The notes beneath the pieces are model-generated. The model made no database searches and was not told where the DNA came from. It saw only the letters and a program-made list of their open reading frames with translations. Both the position numbers and the translations under genes were made by a program. From assembly GCA_020217035.1 (NCBI GenBank), contig JAIWOG010000135.1:1-10000 (forward strand): 10,000 nucleotides of DNA, written 5' to 3'. Below, one piece after another: positions 1 to 7,333 of the stretch. The stretch is from Magnetospirillum sp. (GTDB lineage: Bacteria; Pseudomonadota; Alphaproteobacteria; Rhodospirillales; Magnetospirillaceae). Positions within the stretch are counted from its first letter, which is position 1. Each line of letters starts with the position of its first letter.

Positions 1-394
1 TCTTGTGTCCGGGATGCAGATGGATTTCCAGGCGTTGGCGCGGCATCAGCCGGCCCAGCCGGTCCGGCCATTCGATCAGGCTGACGCCGTCGACGAAGGC
101 GTCCTCGATTCCCAGTTCGAAAGCGTCTTCCGGCTTGTCCAGACGATAAAGGTCGAAATGCCAAAGGTCGCCGTTGGCCCCTTCGTACATCTGCACCAAG
201 GTGAAGGTGGGGCTGGGCACGTCTTCGTCCTGGCTGGTCAGCGCCCGGATGAAGGCGCGGGCCAGGGTGCTTTTGCCCATGCCGAGCGTGCCGTGGAGCG
301 CGATGACGTCGCCGGGACGGGCCAGGCTGGCAAGCTGGTGGCCCAGGGCGGCGGTGGCGGCCTCGTCGGCCAGATGGACGATCATGGACTCCAT
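1..394 (-). CDS. tsaE: TsaE, tRNA t6A biosynthesis ATPase (C-terminus cut by window edge)
   Basis: TsaE is the P-loop ATPase that works with TsaB and TsaD to make threonylcarbamoyladenosine (t6A) at position 37 of ANN-decoding tRNAs in the cytoplasm. I translated the minus strand from the ATG at 394-392 and read 131 residues before the left edge, where the family usually has about 150, so only the tail is missing. Visible motifs are a Walker A loop GTLGMGKST (residues 35-43), the family block SPTFTLV (61-67), HFDLYRL (79-85) with the expected Asp81, and LIEWPDR with Glu108-Trp109. The start lies 3 nt after the xerC stop, with AAAGG at 406-402 as a Shine-Dalgarno sequence; Met4 is a possible alternative start. 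The gene is probably translated from the xerC transcript. The family assignment is very secure. Confidence 0.95.
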   Translation of the reverse strand, partial: MESMIVHLADEAATAALGHQLASLARPGDVIALHGTLGMGKSTLARAFIRALTSQDEDVPSPTFTLVQMYEGANGDLWHFDLYRLDKPEDAFELGIEDAFVDGVSLIEWPDRLGRLMPRQRLEIHLHPGHK

Positions 395-397
395 GGA

Positions 398-1342
398 TCA
401 GCCTTTCGCGCGGGGATGGGCGTCGCGATAGACGCGGGTCAGGCGTTCCGCGTCCACTTGGGTGTAGCGCTGGGTGGTGGACAGCGACGAATGGCCCAGC
501 AATTCCTGGATGGTGCGCAAATCGCCGCCGCCGGCCAGCAGATGGGTGGCGAAGGAATGGCGAAGGGCGTGCGGGGTCGCGGTTTCCGGCAGGCCCAGCA
601 ACAGGCGCAGCCGGCGCATCTGCCGCTGCACCACGCCGGGATTGAGCTTGCCCCCCCGGGCGCCCACGAACAGCGGCGATTGGGCGGCCAGCGGATAGGG
701 ACACAAAGCCACGTATTCGCCGATGGCTTGCCGCACGATGGGCAGCACCGGCACCACCCGCTGCTTGCGGCCCTTGCCGGTGATGGTCATCGCCTCACCC
801 GCCGGGATGTCGCGCTTTTCCAGGGACAGCGCCTCGCCCAGGCGCAGGCCGCAGCCGTAAAGCAGGGTGAACAACGCCACGTCGCGGGCCGCCAGCCACG
901 GTTCGTCATGCAATTCGCCGGCGGTGTTGAGCGCTTCCAGCGCCTCGTCGGCGGCCAAGGGCTTGGGCAGGCTTTTCGGTGGCCTGGGCGCCTTGACCGC
1001 GCCCAAGGCCGGGTTGTGTACCAGGTCGTGACGGTCCAGATATTTGAAGAAGCCGCGCAGCGTGCTCATCAACCGGGCCTGCGACGCCTTGCCCAGGCCG
1101 TCGGCCTGGCGGGCGGCGAGAAAAGCACGGAAATCAGTGGGTTTCAGCGCCGCCAGATCGTCCAGCCCGGCCTCGCCCCCCAGATGGGACAACAGAAAGG
1201 TGACGAAGGCCGACAGGTCGCGGGCATAACCGTCCAGGGTATGCGGGCTGGATCGTTTTTCGCCTTCCAGCCAGCCGCGCCAATCGGCGATCACCCGGGC
1301 CAGGTCGGGACGGGCGGCGAAATGGATGGGGGCGGGGGGCAT
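398..1342 (-). CDS. xerC: XerC-type tyrosine recombinase
   Basis: This is a 314-residue tyrosine recombinase of XerC type. XerC acts with XerD at the dif site to resolve chromosome dimers before division. The N-terminal SAM-like core-binding domain spans about residues 15-110 and the catalytic domain about 130-305. All catalytic residues are visible: Arg167 (GLRLGE), Lys190 (TGKGRKQR), His258 and Arg261 (HALRHSF), His284 (LLGHSS) and the nucleophile Tyr293 (QRYTQVD). The length is normal for XerC. The ATG at 1342-1340 overlaps the stop codon of the upstream toxin gene (TGATG), which suggests translational coupling; the nearest Shine-Dalgarno-like element (GAGG) is about 10 nt upstream. Assignment to XerC rather than XerD or a phage integrase rests on the DUF484 and tsaE context and the overall sequence. 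A phage integrase is unlikely, as no att repeats or phage genes are visible. Confidence 0.93.
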   Translation of the reverse strand: MPPAPIHFAARPDLARVIADWRGWLEGEKRSSPHTLDGYARDLSAFVTFLLSHLGGEAGLDDLAALKPTDFRAFLAARQADGLGKASQARLMSTLRGFFKYLDRHDLVHNPALGAVKAPRPPKSLPKPLAADEALEALNTAGELHDEPWLAARDVALFTLLYGCGLRLGEALSLEKRDIPAGEAMTITGKGRKQRVVPVLPIVRQAIGEYVALCPYPLAAQSPLFVGARGGKLNPGVVQRQMRRLRLLLGLPETATPHALRHSFATHLLAGGGDLRTIQELLGHSSLSTTQRYTQVDAERLTRVYRDAHPRAKG

Positions 1343-1752
1343 CAGGCCAGGCCCTCGACCAGGCCGGCCAGGTCGGTGTCGGCCAGCCGCGCCACCAGCC
1401 GGTGGTCGGCGGTGACCAGCTTGGCGCCCAGCGAACGGGCCAGCGCCAGATAGACGCAGTCGTAGACCGGGTGATCCAGGCGGCGGCCCAGGGCCAGGGC
1501 CTCTCCGGTCAAGGCCAGCGAGGAATGGAAATGGGCGATCACCGTCGGCAGGGTCGCCACCGCCATTTCAGCGTGGGAGAGGGTGGCCTTGCCGGTGCGG
1601 GCCAGCTTCCAGGCGACGTTGGTGAATTCCACCGCCAGCAGGTCGGGGCCGACCAGAACTTCGCCCCGATCAAGCAATCGGCGGGCCTCGGTGCTTCCCG
1701 GTTCCTCGAACAGCCACTTGACGGCGACCGAGCTGTCGATGACCAGCGTCAT
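1342..1752 (-). CDS. vapC: VapC-family PIN-domain toxin (ribonuclease)
   Basis: This 136-residue single PIN-domain protein is the toxin of a type II toxin-antitoxin pair. VapC toxins are Mg2+-dependent endoribonucleases that usually cleave tRNA or rRNA. The PIN acidic residues are all present: Asp6 (VIDSSVAVKW), Glu42 (LLAVEFTNV), Asp98 (HPVYDCVYLALA) and Asp116 (VTADHRL), so the active site looks intact. The N-terminal signature resembles the Pae0151-like VapC subgroup as I remember it. The ATG at 1752-1750 overlaps the antitoxin stop in an ATGA arrangement. A weak AGGA lies 12 nt upstream, so translation probably depends on coupling. The stop overlaps the xerC start by 1 nt. The RNA target cannot be read from sequence. 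Confidence 0.9.
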   Translation of the reverse strand: MTLVIDSSVAVKWLFEEPGSTEARRLLDRGEVLVGPDLLAVEFTNVAWKLARTGKATLSHAEMAVATLPTVIAHFHSSLALTGEALALGRRLDHPVYDCVYLALARSLGAKLVTADHRLVARLADTDLAGLVEGLA

Positions 1753-1979
1753 CGGGAATCGCGGTCCTGGCGAATGAGGTCGGTGCTGTCATCCAGGCGC
1801 GGCGGCGACATGGACGCCACCTTCTCGATTAGCGCCCGCTTCTGTTCCGGGGTCAGCGGCGCCTGGGCGGCCAGAGCCTCGCGCAGTTCGGCTTCCAGCG
1901 AGCGGTTGTTCAACTCGGCCTTGGTGCGGAACTGGTTGATGATGGCATCGTCCAGGTTGCGGATGACGACGGATCCCAT
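1749..1979 (-). CDS. vapB: VapB/FitA-like ribbon-helix-helix antitoxin
   Basis: This is a 76-residue antitoxin. The N-terminus (MGSVVIRNLDDAIINQFRTK) matches the FitA-like Arc/MetJ ribbon-helix-helix pattern: a short basic strand that inserts in the DNA major groove (SVVIRNL, residues 3-9) followed by two helices (about 10-22 and 27-38, the latter with the typical RSLEAELRE). The C-terminal half (about 42-76) is charged and should wrap the PIN toxin. I chose the ATG at 1979-1977 because GGAG at 1991-1988 sits 8 nt upstream and the domain begins right there; the same frame stays open far upstream into the DUF484 gene, but that part is antisense shadow. A palindrome covering the probable promoter directly upstream fits autoregulation by the antitoxin-toxin complex. 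Confidence 0.88.
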   Translation of the reverse strand: MGSVVIRNLDDAIINQFRTKAELNNRSLEAELREALAAQAPLTPEQKRALIEKVASMSPPRLDDSTDLIRQDRDSR

Positions 1980-1996
1980 GACCTTGTCTCCAGGAA

Positions 1997-2016
1997 TGCT
2001 ATCAAAAATGATAGCA
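1997..2016. promoter_or_regulatory. Palindromic operator of the toxin-antitoxin pair
   Basis: A perfect inverted repeat, TGCTATCA, AAAA, TGATAGCA, lies 18 nt upstream of the antitoxin start. It covers the probable -10 hexamer and transcription start on the minus strand. Ribbon-helix-helix antitoxins commonly bind such dyads and repress their own operon together with the toxin. From memory, the half-site closely resembles that reported for Neisseria FitAB, although there the halves are further apart; this recollection needs verification. It could form an 8-bp hairpin in RNA, but there is no U-tract after it, so a terminator is less likely. Confidence 0.65.
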
Positions 2017-2036
2017 AAACCGGTCCCTGCCCTCAA
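2008..2036 (-). promoter_or_regulatory. Putative sigma70-type promoter for vapBC-xerC-tsaE
   Basis: On the minus strand TTGAGG (2036-2031) and TATCAT (2013-2008) are separated by exactly 17 nt, matching the -35 and -10 consensus at four and five of six positions. The -35 begins just after the DUF484 stop codon (2041-2039). The predicted start near 2001 gives a leader of about 20 nt carrying the GGAG ribosome binding site. There is no transcript evidence here. Confidence 0.5.
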
Positions 2037-2038
2037 CC

Positions 2039-2752
2039 TCAGCCGACGAAGCGGTGGACGCAGGTGTCGGTGACGCGGGCCAGGAAGGTGATCAATTCGG
2101 TGCCTTGGCCGGAATGGAAGGTTCGGCCATGGCGGGATCCCAGCGCCAGCAGGCCGGGCGGGCATTGGCCGCCGGGCGCCAGCCGCACCAGGGCCGAGGA
2201 CGACACCAGCCCGGCGCCGTCGCCGAACACCGCCGGGTCGCCGGGCATCTGTTCGTTCAGTGCGCAATCGGAACCGGGGCCGCCCATGATGCGGTCGACG
2301 CTGCCCGGTACCAGGCGCAGGATGCCCGGCGCGGTCAGCGGCTCCAGGGCGGTGGGGCATTCCTCGAAGGCCAGGGCGGCGACGTCCACGTCCAGCATCG
2401 GCGCCAAGTCGTCGGCCACCACTTGCGCCAGCGCCGCCATGTCGGTGGCCGACAGCAAGGCGAGGACCGCCTCGTGGGTGCGGTTCTGGGTGCTCATGTT
2501 GGAACGGCTGGTGTGGATCAGGCTTTCGGCGGCGCCCTTGACCCGCTCCACCTCTTCCTTCAGGCGTTCAATCATGAAGCTTTGCATGTCGACGATGCCG
2601 TCCGAGCCCGGCCAGCGCGACGGCGGTGACAGGGTTGTCACCAACTCTGTATGGCGCAGCAGGAAGTCGGGGTGTTGGCGCAGATAGGCGGCTACCTGCT
2701 TGTCGGTCAGCTCGGGCTCGCTGAACAGGGCATCGTCGCGCTTGCGCACCAT
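2039..2752 (-). CDS. DUF484 family protein (GAF-like)
   Basis: This 237-residue protein of the DUF484 family has no established biochemical function. The recognisable N-terminal signature is residues 15-36, with the pattern 'LTDKQVAAYLRQHPDFL' (each family member has a hydrophobic 'V..YL..HP.FL' core). A probable coiled-coil helix follows (about 56-85, FMIERLKEEVERVKGAAESL), then a GAF-like domain (about 95-235). The ATG at 2752-2750 has AGGA at 2762-2759 placed 6 nt upstream. In many proteobacteria this gene lies directly beside xerC; here a toxin-antitoxin pair comes between them. No enzymatic motif or membrane segment is visible. The family call is confident; the role is unknown. Confidence 0.88.
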   Translation of the reverse strand: MVRKRDDALFSEPELTDKQVAAYLRQHPDFLLRHTELVTTLSPPSRWPGSDGIVDMQSFMIERLKEEVERVKGAAESLIHTSRSNMSTQNRTHEAVLALLSATDMAALAQVVADDLAPMLDVDVAALAFEECPTALEPLTAPGILRLVPGSVDRIMGGPGSDCALNEQMPGDPAVFGDGAGLVSSSALVRLAPGGQCPPGLLALGSRHGRTFHSGQGTELITFLARVTDTCVHRFVG

Positions 2753-2806
2753 GGACTTTCCTAACAGGGCGATTGCTTCTTGGTTGGTCGGCGCTAAGTT
2801 TAGACC
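2753..2806. promoter_or_regulatory. Divergent spacer between DUF484 gene and priA
   Basis: This 54-bp region must carry, or be overlapped by, the start signals of both divergent genes. The DUF484 side has a clear Shine-Dalgarno sequence. The priA side has none: the bases just before its ATG read TAAGTTTAGACC. A short AT-rich dyad, CTAA-GT-TTAG (2794-2803), could contribute to -10 elements in either direction. I cannot assign hexamers convincingly. Confidence 0.35.
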
Positions 2807-5005
2807 ATGCTTTCCGCCGTCGCCAACCCCGCCCGACAAATTTCTCCGCATTCGCTGGCGGGCGTGCTGCTGCCGTTGCCCTTGGCCGGTCTCTATGATT
2901 ACCGCGTGGGCGACCAGCCGGTGGCCATGGGCGACTTCGTCGTGGTGCCGCTGGGCAAGCGCGAAGTGGTCGGCGTGGTGTGGGGGGAAGGGCGCGGCGG
3001 GGTGGACCCGGCCAAGCTGAAGACCATCCATCGCCGTCTGGACTGCCGGCCCTTGCCGGAAGCCAGCCGCAAGTTCGTCGACTGGGTGGCGGGCTACACC
3101 CTGGCGCCGCCCGGCGCCGTGTTGCGCATGGCCATGAGCGTGCCCAGCGCCCTGGAACCCTTGCGTGACCTGGTGGCCTGTCGCTTGGCCGCGACGGTTC
3201 CCGCCATCAAGCTGACCGAGGCGCGGCGCCGGGTGTTGGCGGCGGCGGCCGAGCTGCCGCCGCTGCTGCCCGCCGACCTGGCCCGCGAGGCCGGGGTGGG
3301 GCCGGCGGTGGTCAAGGGACTGATCGAGGCCGGCGCCCTGGAAACCACCCCCATGGCGCCGCCGCCGCCCTTCGCCATTCCCGATCCCGACCACCCCGGG
3401 CCGCTGCTGTCGCCGGCCCAGCGCCAGGTGGCAGACCATCTGCGGGATTCCATGGACAAGGGGTTTTCGGTGGTGCTGGTGGACGGGGTCACCGGATCCG
3501 GCAAGACCGAGGTGTATTTCGAAGCTATCGCCGCCGCCCTGGCCGCTGGCCGTCAATCCCTGGTGCTGTTGCCGGAAATCGCCCTTTCGGCGCAATGGCT
3601 GACCCGCTTTCGCGCCCGTTTCGGCGTCGAGCCGGCGGCGTGGCATTCCGAACTGACAGACGCCAAGCGCCGCGACACCTGGCGGGCGGTGGCGGCGGGC
3701 AGCGCCAAGGTGGTGGTGGGGGCGCGATCGGCGCTGTTCCTGCCCTATGCCGATCTGGGGCTGATCATCGTCGACGAAGAGCATGATTCCGGCTTCAAGC
3801 AGGAAGACGGGGTCGCCTATCACGCCCGCGACATGGCGGTGGTGCGCGGCCAGATCGGCGGCTGTCCGGTGGTGTTGGCCTCGGCGACGCCGTCCTTGGA
3901 AACCATGATGAACGTGCAGGCCGGGCGCTATGCTCGTCTGCATCTGCCCGACCGCCATGCCGGCGCCATCCTGCCCGCCATCGGTGTGGTGGACCTGCGC
4001 AAGGATCCGCCGCCGCGCGGCTTCTGGCTGTCGCCGGTCTTGGTCAAGGCGGTCGAGGAGACGTTGGCGGCCGGCGAGCAGGCCATGCTGTTCCTCAACC
4101 GGCGCGGCTACGCGCCGTTGACGCTGTGCCGCAAATGCGGCCATCGCCTGCAATGCCCCCATTGCACCGCCTGGCTGGTCGAGCACCGGCATGCCGGCCG
4201 CATGGTCTGCCACCATTGCGGCCATCAAATCCGCCCGCCGACCGAATGCCCCGAATGCGGGGCCGAGGACAGCTTCGCCGCCTGCGGCCCGGGAATCGAA
4301 CGCATCGCCGAGGAAGTGGCTCATCGTTTTCCCCAGGCTCGGCTGGCGATGATGGCATCGGACACGGTTTCCGGTCCCCAGGCGGCGGCGGAACTGGTGC
4401 GCCGCGTCGCCGACCATGACGTCGACCTGCTGGTCGGCACCCAGATCGTCGCCAAGGGCTATCATTTTCCCATGCTGACCTTGGTCGGCGTGGTCGATGC
4501 CGATCTGGGGTTGGACGGCGGCGACCTGCGGGCGGCGGAACGCACCCATCAATTGCTGTCGCAGGTGGCCGGCCGCGCCGGCCGCGCCGAACGCCCCGGC
4601 CGGGTGCTGTTGCAGACCTTCCAGCCCGATCACCCGGTGATGCGGGCTCTGGCCCGGGGCGACCGTGACTCTTTCATGGCGACCGAGGCCCAGGCCCGAC
4701 GCGATGCCGGCATGCCGCCCTATGGCCGACTGGCGGCGCTGGTCGTCTCGGGGCCCGAGGCTGGCGCGGTGGACGAATTCTGTCGAAAAATGATTCGTCT
4801 TGCGCCGAGTTTAGAGGGTCTCCAAATCATTGGTCCCGCTCCCGCCCCCCTGTCTTTGTTGCGCGGCCGTCATCGTCGGCGATTCCTGATCAAGGCGCGG
4901 CGCGACGTGGGGCTTCATCAGCCTTTGCGAAAGTGGCTGGAATCCGTGGTTGTTCCCTCGGGAATCAGGATTCAAGTGGATGTCGACCCCTATGGATTCC
5001 TCTAG
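2807..5005 (+). CDS. priA: PriA, primosomal replication-restart helicase
   Basis: PriA is the 3'-to-5' superfamily 2 DNA helicase that recognises stalled forks and D-loops and reloads the replisome. This copy has 732 residues, a normal family length, and appears intact. In order: N-terminal 3'BD domain (about 17-110, opening with the typical [14 protein letters not shown]), a winged-helix-like region (about 135-185), Walker A GVTGSGKT (227-234), Walker B DEEH (323-326), motif [12 protein letters not shown] (358-366), eight zinc-binding cysteines in four CxxC pairs (441/444, 450/453, 468/471, 481/484), helicase motif [12 protein letters not shown] (544-555), and motif VI region [14 protein letters not shown] (586-599). 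The C-terminus DVDPYGFL is typical. The ATG at 2807 has no visible Shine-Dalgarno sequence; the next candidate, GTG at residue 20 (2864), would sit at the edge of the conserved domain. Confidence 0.97.
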   Translation: MLSAVANPARQISPHSLAGVLLPLPLAGLYDYRVGDQPVAMGDFVVVPLGKREVVGVVWGEGRGGVDPAKLKTIHRRLDCRPLPEASRKFVDWVAGYTLAPPGAVLRMAMSVPSALEPLRDLVACRLAATVPAIKLTEARRRVLAAAAELPPLLPADLAREAGVGPAVVKGLIEAGALETTPMAPPPPFAIPDPDHPGPLLSPAQRQVADHLRDSMDKGFSVVLVDGVTGSGKTEVYFEAIAAALAAGRQSLVLLPEIALSAQWLTRFRARFGVEPAAWHSELTDAKRRDTWRAVAAGSAKVVVGARSALFLPYADLGLIIVDEEHDSGFKQEDGVAYHARDMAVVRGQIGGCPVVLASATPSLETMMNVQAGRYARLHLPDRHAGAILPAIGVVDLRKDPPPRGFWLSPVLVKAVEETLAAGEQAMLFLNRRGYAPLTLCRKCGHRLQCPHCTAWLVEHRHAGRMVCHHCGHQIRPPTECPECGAEDSFAACGPGIERIAEEVAHRFPQARLAMMASDTVSGPQAAAELVRRVADHDVDLLVGTQIVAKGYHFPMLTLVGVVDADLGLDGGDLRAAERTHQLLSQVAGRAGRAERPGRVLLQTFQPDHPVMRALARGDRDSFMATEAQARRDAGMPPYGRLAALVVSGPEAGAVDEFCRKMIRLAPSLEGLQIIGPAPAPLSLLRGRHRRRFLIKARRDVGLHQPLRKWLESVVVPSGIRIQVDVDPYGFL

Positions 5006-5050
5006 GGTAGGGGTGGGGGTGGAGTGCTCCCCGCCTGACCGGGTGGGGGC
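5005..5050 (+). terminator. G-rich tract and terminator-like hairpin after priA
   Basis: Beginning at the last base of the priA stop codon there are G-runs at 5005-5007, 5010-5013 and 5015-5019. A stem follows in which CCCCGCC (5029-5035) pairs with GGTGGGG (5042-5048) through one G-U pair across a 6-nt loop, and ATTTTC starts at 5051. The stem with a short T-run fits a weak intrinsic terminator for priA. The upstream G-runs can also pair with the same CCCC, so two structures may compete. Confidence 0.4.
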
Positions 5051-5234
5051 ATTTTCGCGATGCCGCAGAGTGCAAGGCTTGCGGAGTCGTCTTGCAACGC
5101 AATACCCAATGTGTTAGTTAACCTCCGCGCTCGTGGGAGGGGGAAACGTCTGCTGCGTCGCAAAATATTGAAAATCAATACGTTATTGGCTGCCGGCGAA
5201 TTCGTTTTCGACCAGACCCGAAGGACTTGCCCAG
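5051..5234 (+). promoter_or_regulatory. atp operon leader and presumed promoter region
   Basis: This non-coding stretch precedes atpH and should contain the F1 operon promoter. A candidate -35 is TTGCAA (5092-5097), with a poor -10-like TAGTTA (5115-5120) after 17 nt; this pairing is weak. Small dyads surround it: GCAAG-G-CTTGC (5072-5082), and TGCAAG (5071-5076) facing CTTGCA (5091-5096). The atpH Shine-Dalgarno AAGGA is at 5221-5225. A short open frame from 5060 shows no coding features. Confidence 0.35.
5166..5180. repeat. Short perfect palindrome in the atp leader
   Basis: TATTGA and TCAATA (5166-5171 and 5175-5180) form a perfect inverted repeat around AAA, inside an AT-rich patch that stands out from the GC-rich surroundings. 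It is 54 nt upstream of the atpH start. It could be a protein-binding site or a chance dyad in AT-rich promoter DNA. Confidence 0.3.
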
Positions 5235-5789
5235 GTGCCCTCAGAAACTACTGGCGTGATCGCCGACCGCTACGCTACCGCACTCTTCGATCTGGCCGAA
5301 GGTCAGAACGCGCTTGACCAGGTGGCGGGCGACCTCAAGAGCCTGAAGGCGATGATCCGCGAAAGCGCGGATTTGAACCGTCTTCTCGATAGTCCCGCGC
5401 TGAAGCGTTCGGAACAGGGCAAGGCCGTGGCCGCCCTGGCCGATGCCGCCCAGTTCCATGGACTGACCAAGAATTTTCTCGGGTTGGTGGCTTCCCACCG
5501 CCGTCTGTCCGCGCTTCCCGGCATGATCGAGGCTTTCCTCGGCGCGTTGGCCAAGAAGCGCGGCGAAGTCTCCGCCAAGGTGACTTCGGCGGTGGCGTTG
5601 AGCCAGGGCCAACTCGACGCTCTGGTTTCCTCCTTGAAAGCCGCCTGCGGCACGGATGTTTCCGTGGATGTCGGCGTCGATCCCTCGCTGCTCGGCGGGA
5701 TGGTCGTCAAGGTTGGTTCCCGTATGGTTGACAGCTCGCTGAAGACGAAGCTGCAGCACCTCAAGCTTGCCATGAAAGGGGTTGGATAA
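5235..5789 (+). CDS. atpH: F1-ATPase delta subunit (OSCP homologue)
   Basis: The delta subunit sits on top of the alpha3-beta3 head and joins it to the F0 b-subunit stalk. The 184-residue length is typical. The N-terminal six-helix domain covers about residues 8-110, with the family opening [15 protein letters not shown]; the C-terminal part has the conserved [23 protein letters not shown] block (about 148-170). I chose the GTG at 5235-5237 because AAGGA (5221-5225) lies 9 nt upstream and the conserved N-terminus follows at once. It is the first gene of the F1 operon, and its TAA overlaps the atpA ATG by one base (TAATG). Confidence 0.96.
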   Translation: MPSETTGVIADRYATALFDLAEGQNALDQVAGDLKSLKAMIRESADLNRLLDSPALKRSEQGKAVAALADAAQFHGLTKNFLGLVASHRRLSALPGMIEAFLGALAKKRGEVSAKVTSAVALSQGQLDALVSSLKAACGTDVSVDVGVDPSLLGGMVVKVGSRMVDSSLKTKLQHLKLAMKGVG

Positions 5790-7318
5790 TGGAAATCCGC
5801 GCGGCTGAGATCTCCGCGATCCTCAAGCAACAGATCGCCAATTTCGGCACCGAGGCGGAAGTCGCCGAGGTCGGCCAGGTGCTCTCGGTTGGTGACGGTA
5901 TCGCCCGTGTGCATGGTCTGGACAAGGTCCAGGCCGGTGAAATGGTTGAATTCCCGGGCGGCATCAAGGGTATGGCGCTGAACCTCGAAACCGACAATGT
6001 CGGTATCGTGATCTTCGGCGACGACCGCGCCATCAAGGAAGGCGACACCGTCAAGCGCACCGGCGCCATCGTGGAAGTCCCCGTCGGCAAGGGTCTGCTG
6101 GGTCGCGTCGTCGACGCGCTGGGCAACCCCATCGACGGCAAGGGCCCGATCGAAGCCGCCGGCATGGCCCGCGTCGACGTCAAGGCCCCGGGCATCATTC
6201 CGCGTAAGTCGGTGCACGAGCCCATGTCCACCGGCATCAAGGCCGTGGACGCCCTGATCCCCATCGGACGCGGTCAGCGCGAGCTGGTGATCGGTGACCG
6301 TCAGACCGGCAAGACCGCCATCCTGATCGACACCATCATCAACCAGAAGCGTTGGCACGACCAGTCGGACGAAAAGTCCAAGCTGTACTGCATCTACGTT
6401 GCCGTCGGCCAGAAGCGCTCGACCGTCGCCCAGATCGTCAAGACCCTGACCGATTACGGCGCGATGGAATACACCACCGTGGTCGCCGCCACCGCGTCGG
6501 AAGCTGCGCCCCTGCAGTTCATCGCGCCCTATACCGGCTGCACCATGGGTGAATATTTCCGCGACAACGGCATGCACGCCCTGATCATCTATGACGATCT
6601 GTCCAAGCAGGCCGTCGCCTATCGTCAGATGTCGCTGCTGCTGCGTCGTCCGCCGGGACGCGAAGCCTATCCGGGCGACGTGTTCTATCTGCACTCGCGT
6701 CTGCTGGAACGCGCCGCCAAGATGGGCGACGCCGCCGGTGCCGGTTCGCTGACCGCCCTGCCGGTCATCGAAACCCAGGCCAACGACGTGTCGGCCTACA
6801 TTCCGACCAACGTGATCTCGATCACCGACGGCCAGATCTTCCTGGAAACCGAACTGTTCTACAAGGGCATCCGCCCCGCCGTGAACGTCGGTCTGTCGGT
6901 GTCGCGCGTCGGCTCCGCCGCCCAGATCAAGGCCATGAAGCAGGTCGCCGGCACCATCAAGATGGAACTGGCCCAGTATCGTGAAATGGCCGCCTTCGCC
7001 CAGTTCGCGTCCGATCTGGACCCCGCTACCCAGAAGTTGCTGGCTCGCGGTGCCCGTCTGACCGAATTGCTGAAGCAGCCCCAGTTCTCGCCCCTGTCGA
7101 CCGAAGAGGAAGTGGTTTCCATCTTCGCCGGCGTGAAGGGCTACCTGGACAAGCTGGCGGTCAAGGATGTGGGTCGCTTCGAGAAGGGCCTGCTGTCCGA
7201 GATCAAGGCCAAGGCGCCGGAGATCCTGACCACCATCGCCACTGAAAAGGCGATCTCGGGTGAGACCGAAGGCAAGCTGAAGGCTTTCCTGGACGGTTAC
7301 GCCAAGACCTTCGCGTAA
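5789..7318 (+). CDS. atpA: F1-ATPase alpha subunit
   Basis: The alpha subunit carries the non-catalytic nucleotide sites of F1 and supplies the arginine finger to the catalytic sites on beta. It has 509 residues, the usual length. An N-terminal helix ([16 protein letters not shown]) that contacts delta is followed by the beta-barrel domain (about 25-92), the nucleotide-binding domain with P-loop GDRQTGKT (169-176) and Walker B ALIIYDD (264-270), then the ATPase signature [10 protein letters not shown] (363-372) and Arg373, equivalent to the arginine finger. The helical C-terminal domain ends at 509. The ribosome binding site AAGGGG (5776-5781) lies inside the end of atpH, 7 nt from the start. 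Confidence 0.98.
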   Translation: MEIRAAEISAILKQQIANFGTEAEVAEVGQVLSVGDGIARVHGLDKVQAGEMVEFPGGIKGMALNLETDNVGIVIFGDDRAIKEGDTVKRTGAIVEVPVGKGLLGRVVDALGNPIDGKGPIEAAGMARVDVKAPGIIPRKSVHEPMSTGIKAVDALIPIGRGQRELVIGDRQTGKTAILIDTIINQKRWHDQSDEKSKLYCIYVAVGQKRSTVAQIVKTLTDYGAMEYTTVVAATASEAAPLQFIAPYTGCTMGEYFRDNGMHALIIYDDLSKQAVAYRQMSLLLRRPPGREAYPGDVFYLHSRLLERAAKMGDAAGAGSLTALPVIETQANDVSAYIPTNVISITDGQIFLETELFYKGIRPAVNVGLSVSRVGSAAQIKAMKQVAGTIKMELAQYREMAAFAQFASDLDPATQKLLARGARLTELLKQPQFSPLSTEEEVVSIFAGVKGYLDKLAVKDVGRFEKGLLSEIKAKAPEILTTIATEKAISGETEGKLKAFLDGYAKTFA

Positions 7319-7333
7319 GGGGTTTAGCACCCG

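Noticed and set aside
398..1342. The tyrosine recombinase as an integrase of a mobile element
   Set aside because: There are no att-like repeats, tRNA gene or phage genes nearby, and the neighbours are the usual housekeeping ones for xerC.
5..1453. A 482-codon plus-strand open frame at the left end
   Set aside because: It lies opposite tsaE, xerC and the toxin gene, whose motifs are unambiguous on the minus strand, and its composition is repetitive Gly/Gln/His-rich.
1997..2016. The 8-4-8 palindrome as a terminator for the DUF484 gene
   Set aside because: It has no T-run after the stem on the minus strand, and it overlaps a well-spaced promoter ahead of a gene with an autoregulatory-type antitoxin.
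1749..2360. A 203-codon version of the antitoxin starting inside the DUF484 gene
   Set aside because: The ribbon-helix-helix domain, the ribosome binding site and the promoter all place the start at 1979; the upstream extension is antisense-like arginine and proline-rich sequence.
2039..4633. An 864-codon minus-strand open frame running antisense through most of priA
   Set aside because: Only its last 237 codons are the DUF484 gene. The rest is low-complexity (rich in Gln, His, Arg, Gly) and opposite conserved priA, the usual shadow of high-GC coding DNA.
5060..5317. An 85-codon plus-strand open frame between priA and atpH
   Set aside because: It overlaps the conserved atpH start in another frame, has no ribosome binding site and is Arg-rich without any domain.
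5303..7330. A 675-codon minus-strand open frame opposite atpH and atpA
   Set aside because: It mirrors the codon bias of highly conserved atp genes, has shadow-like composition, and shows no recognisable domain.
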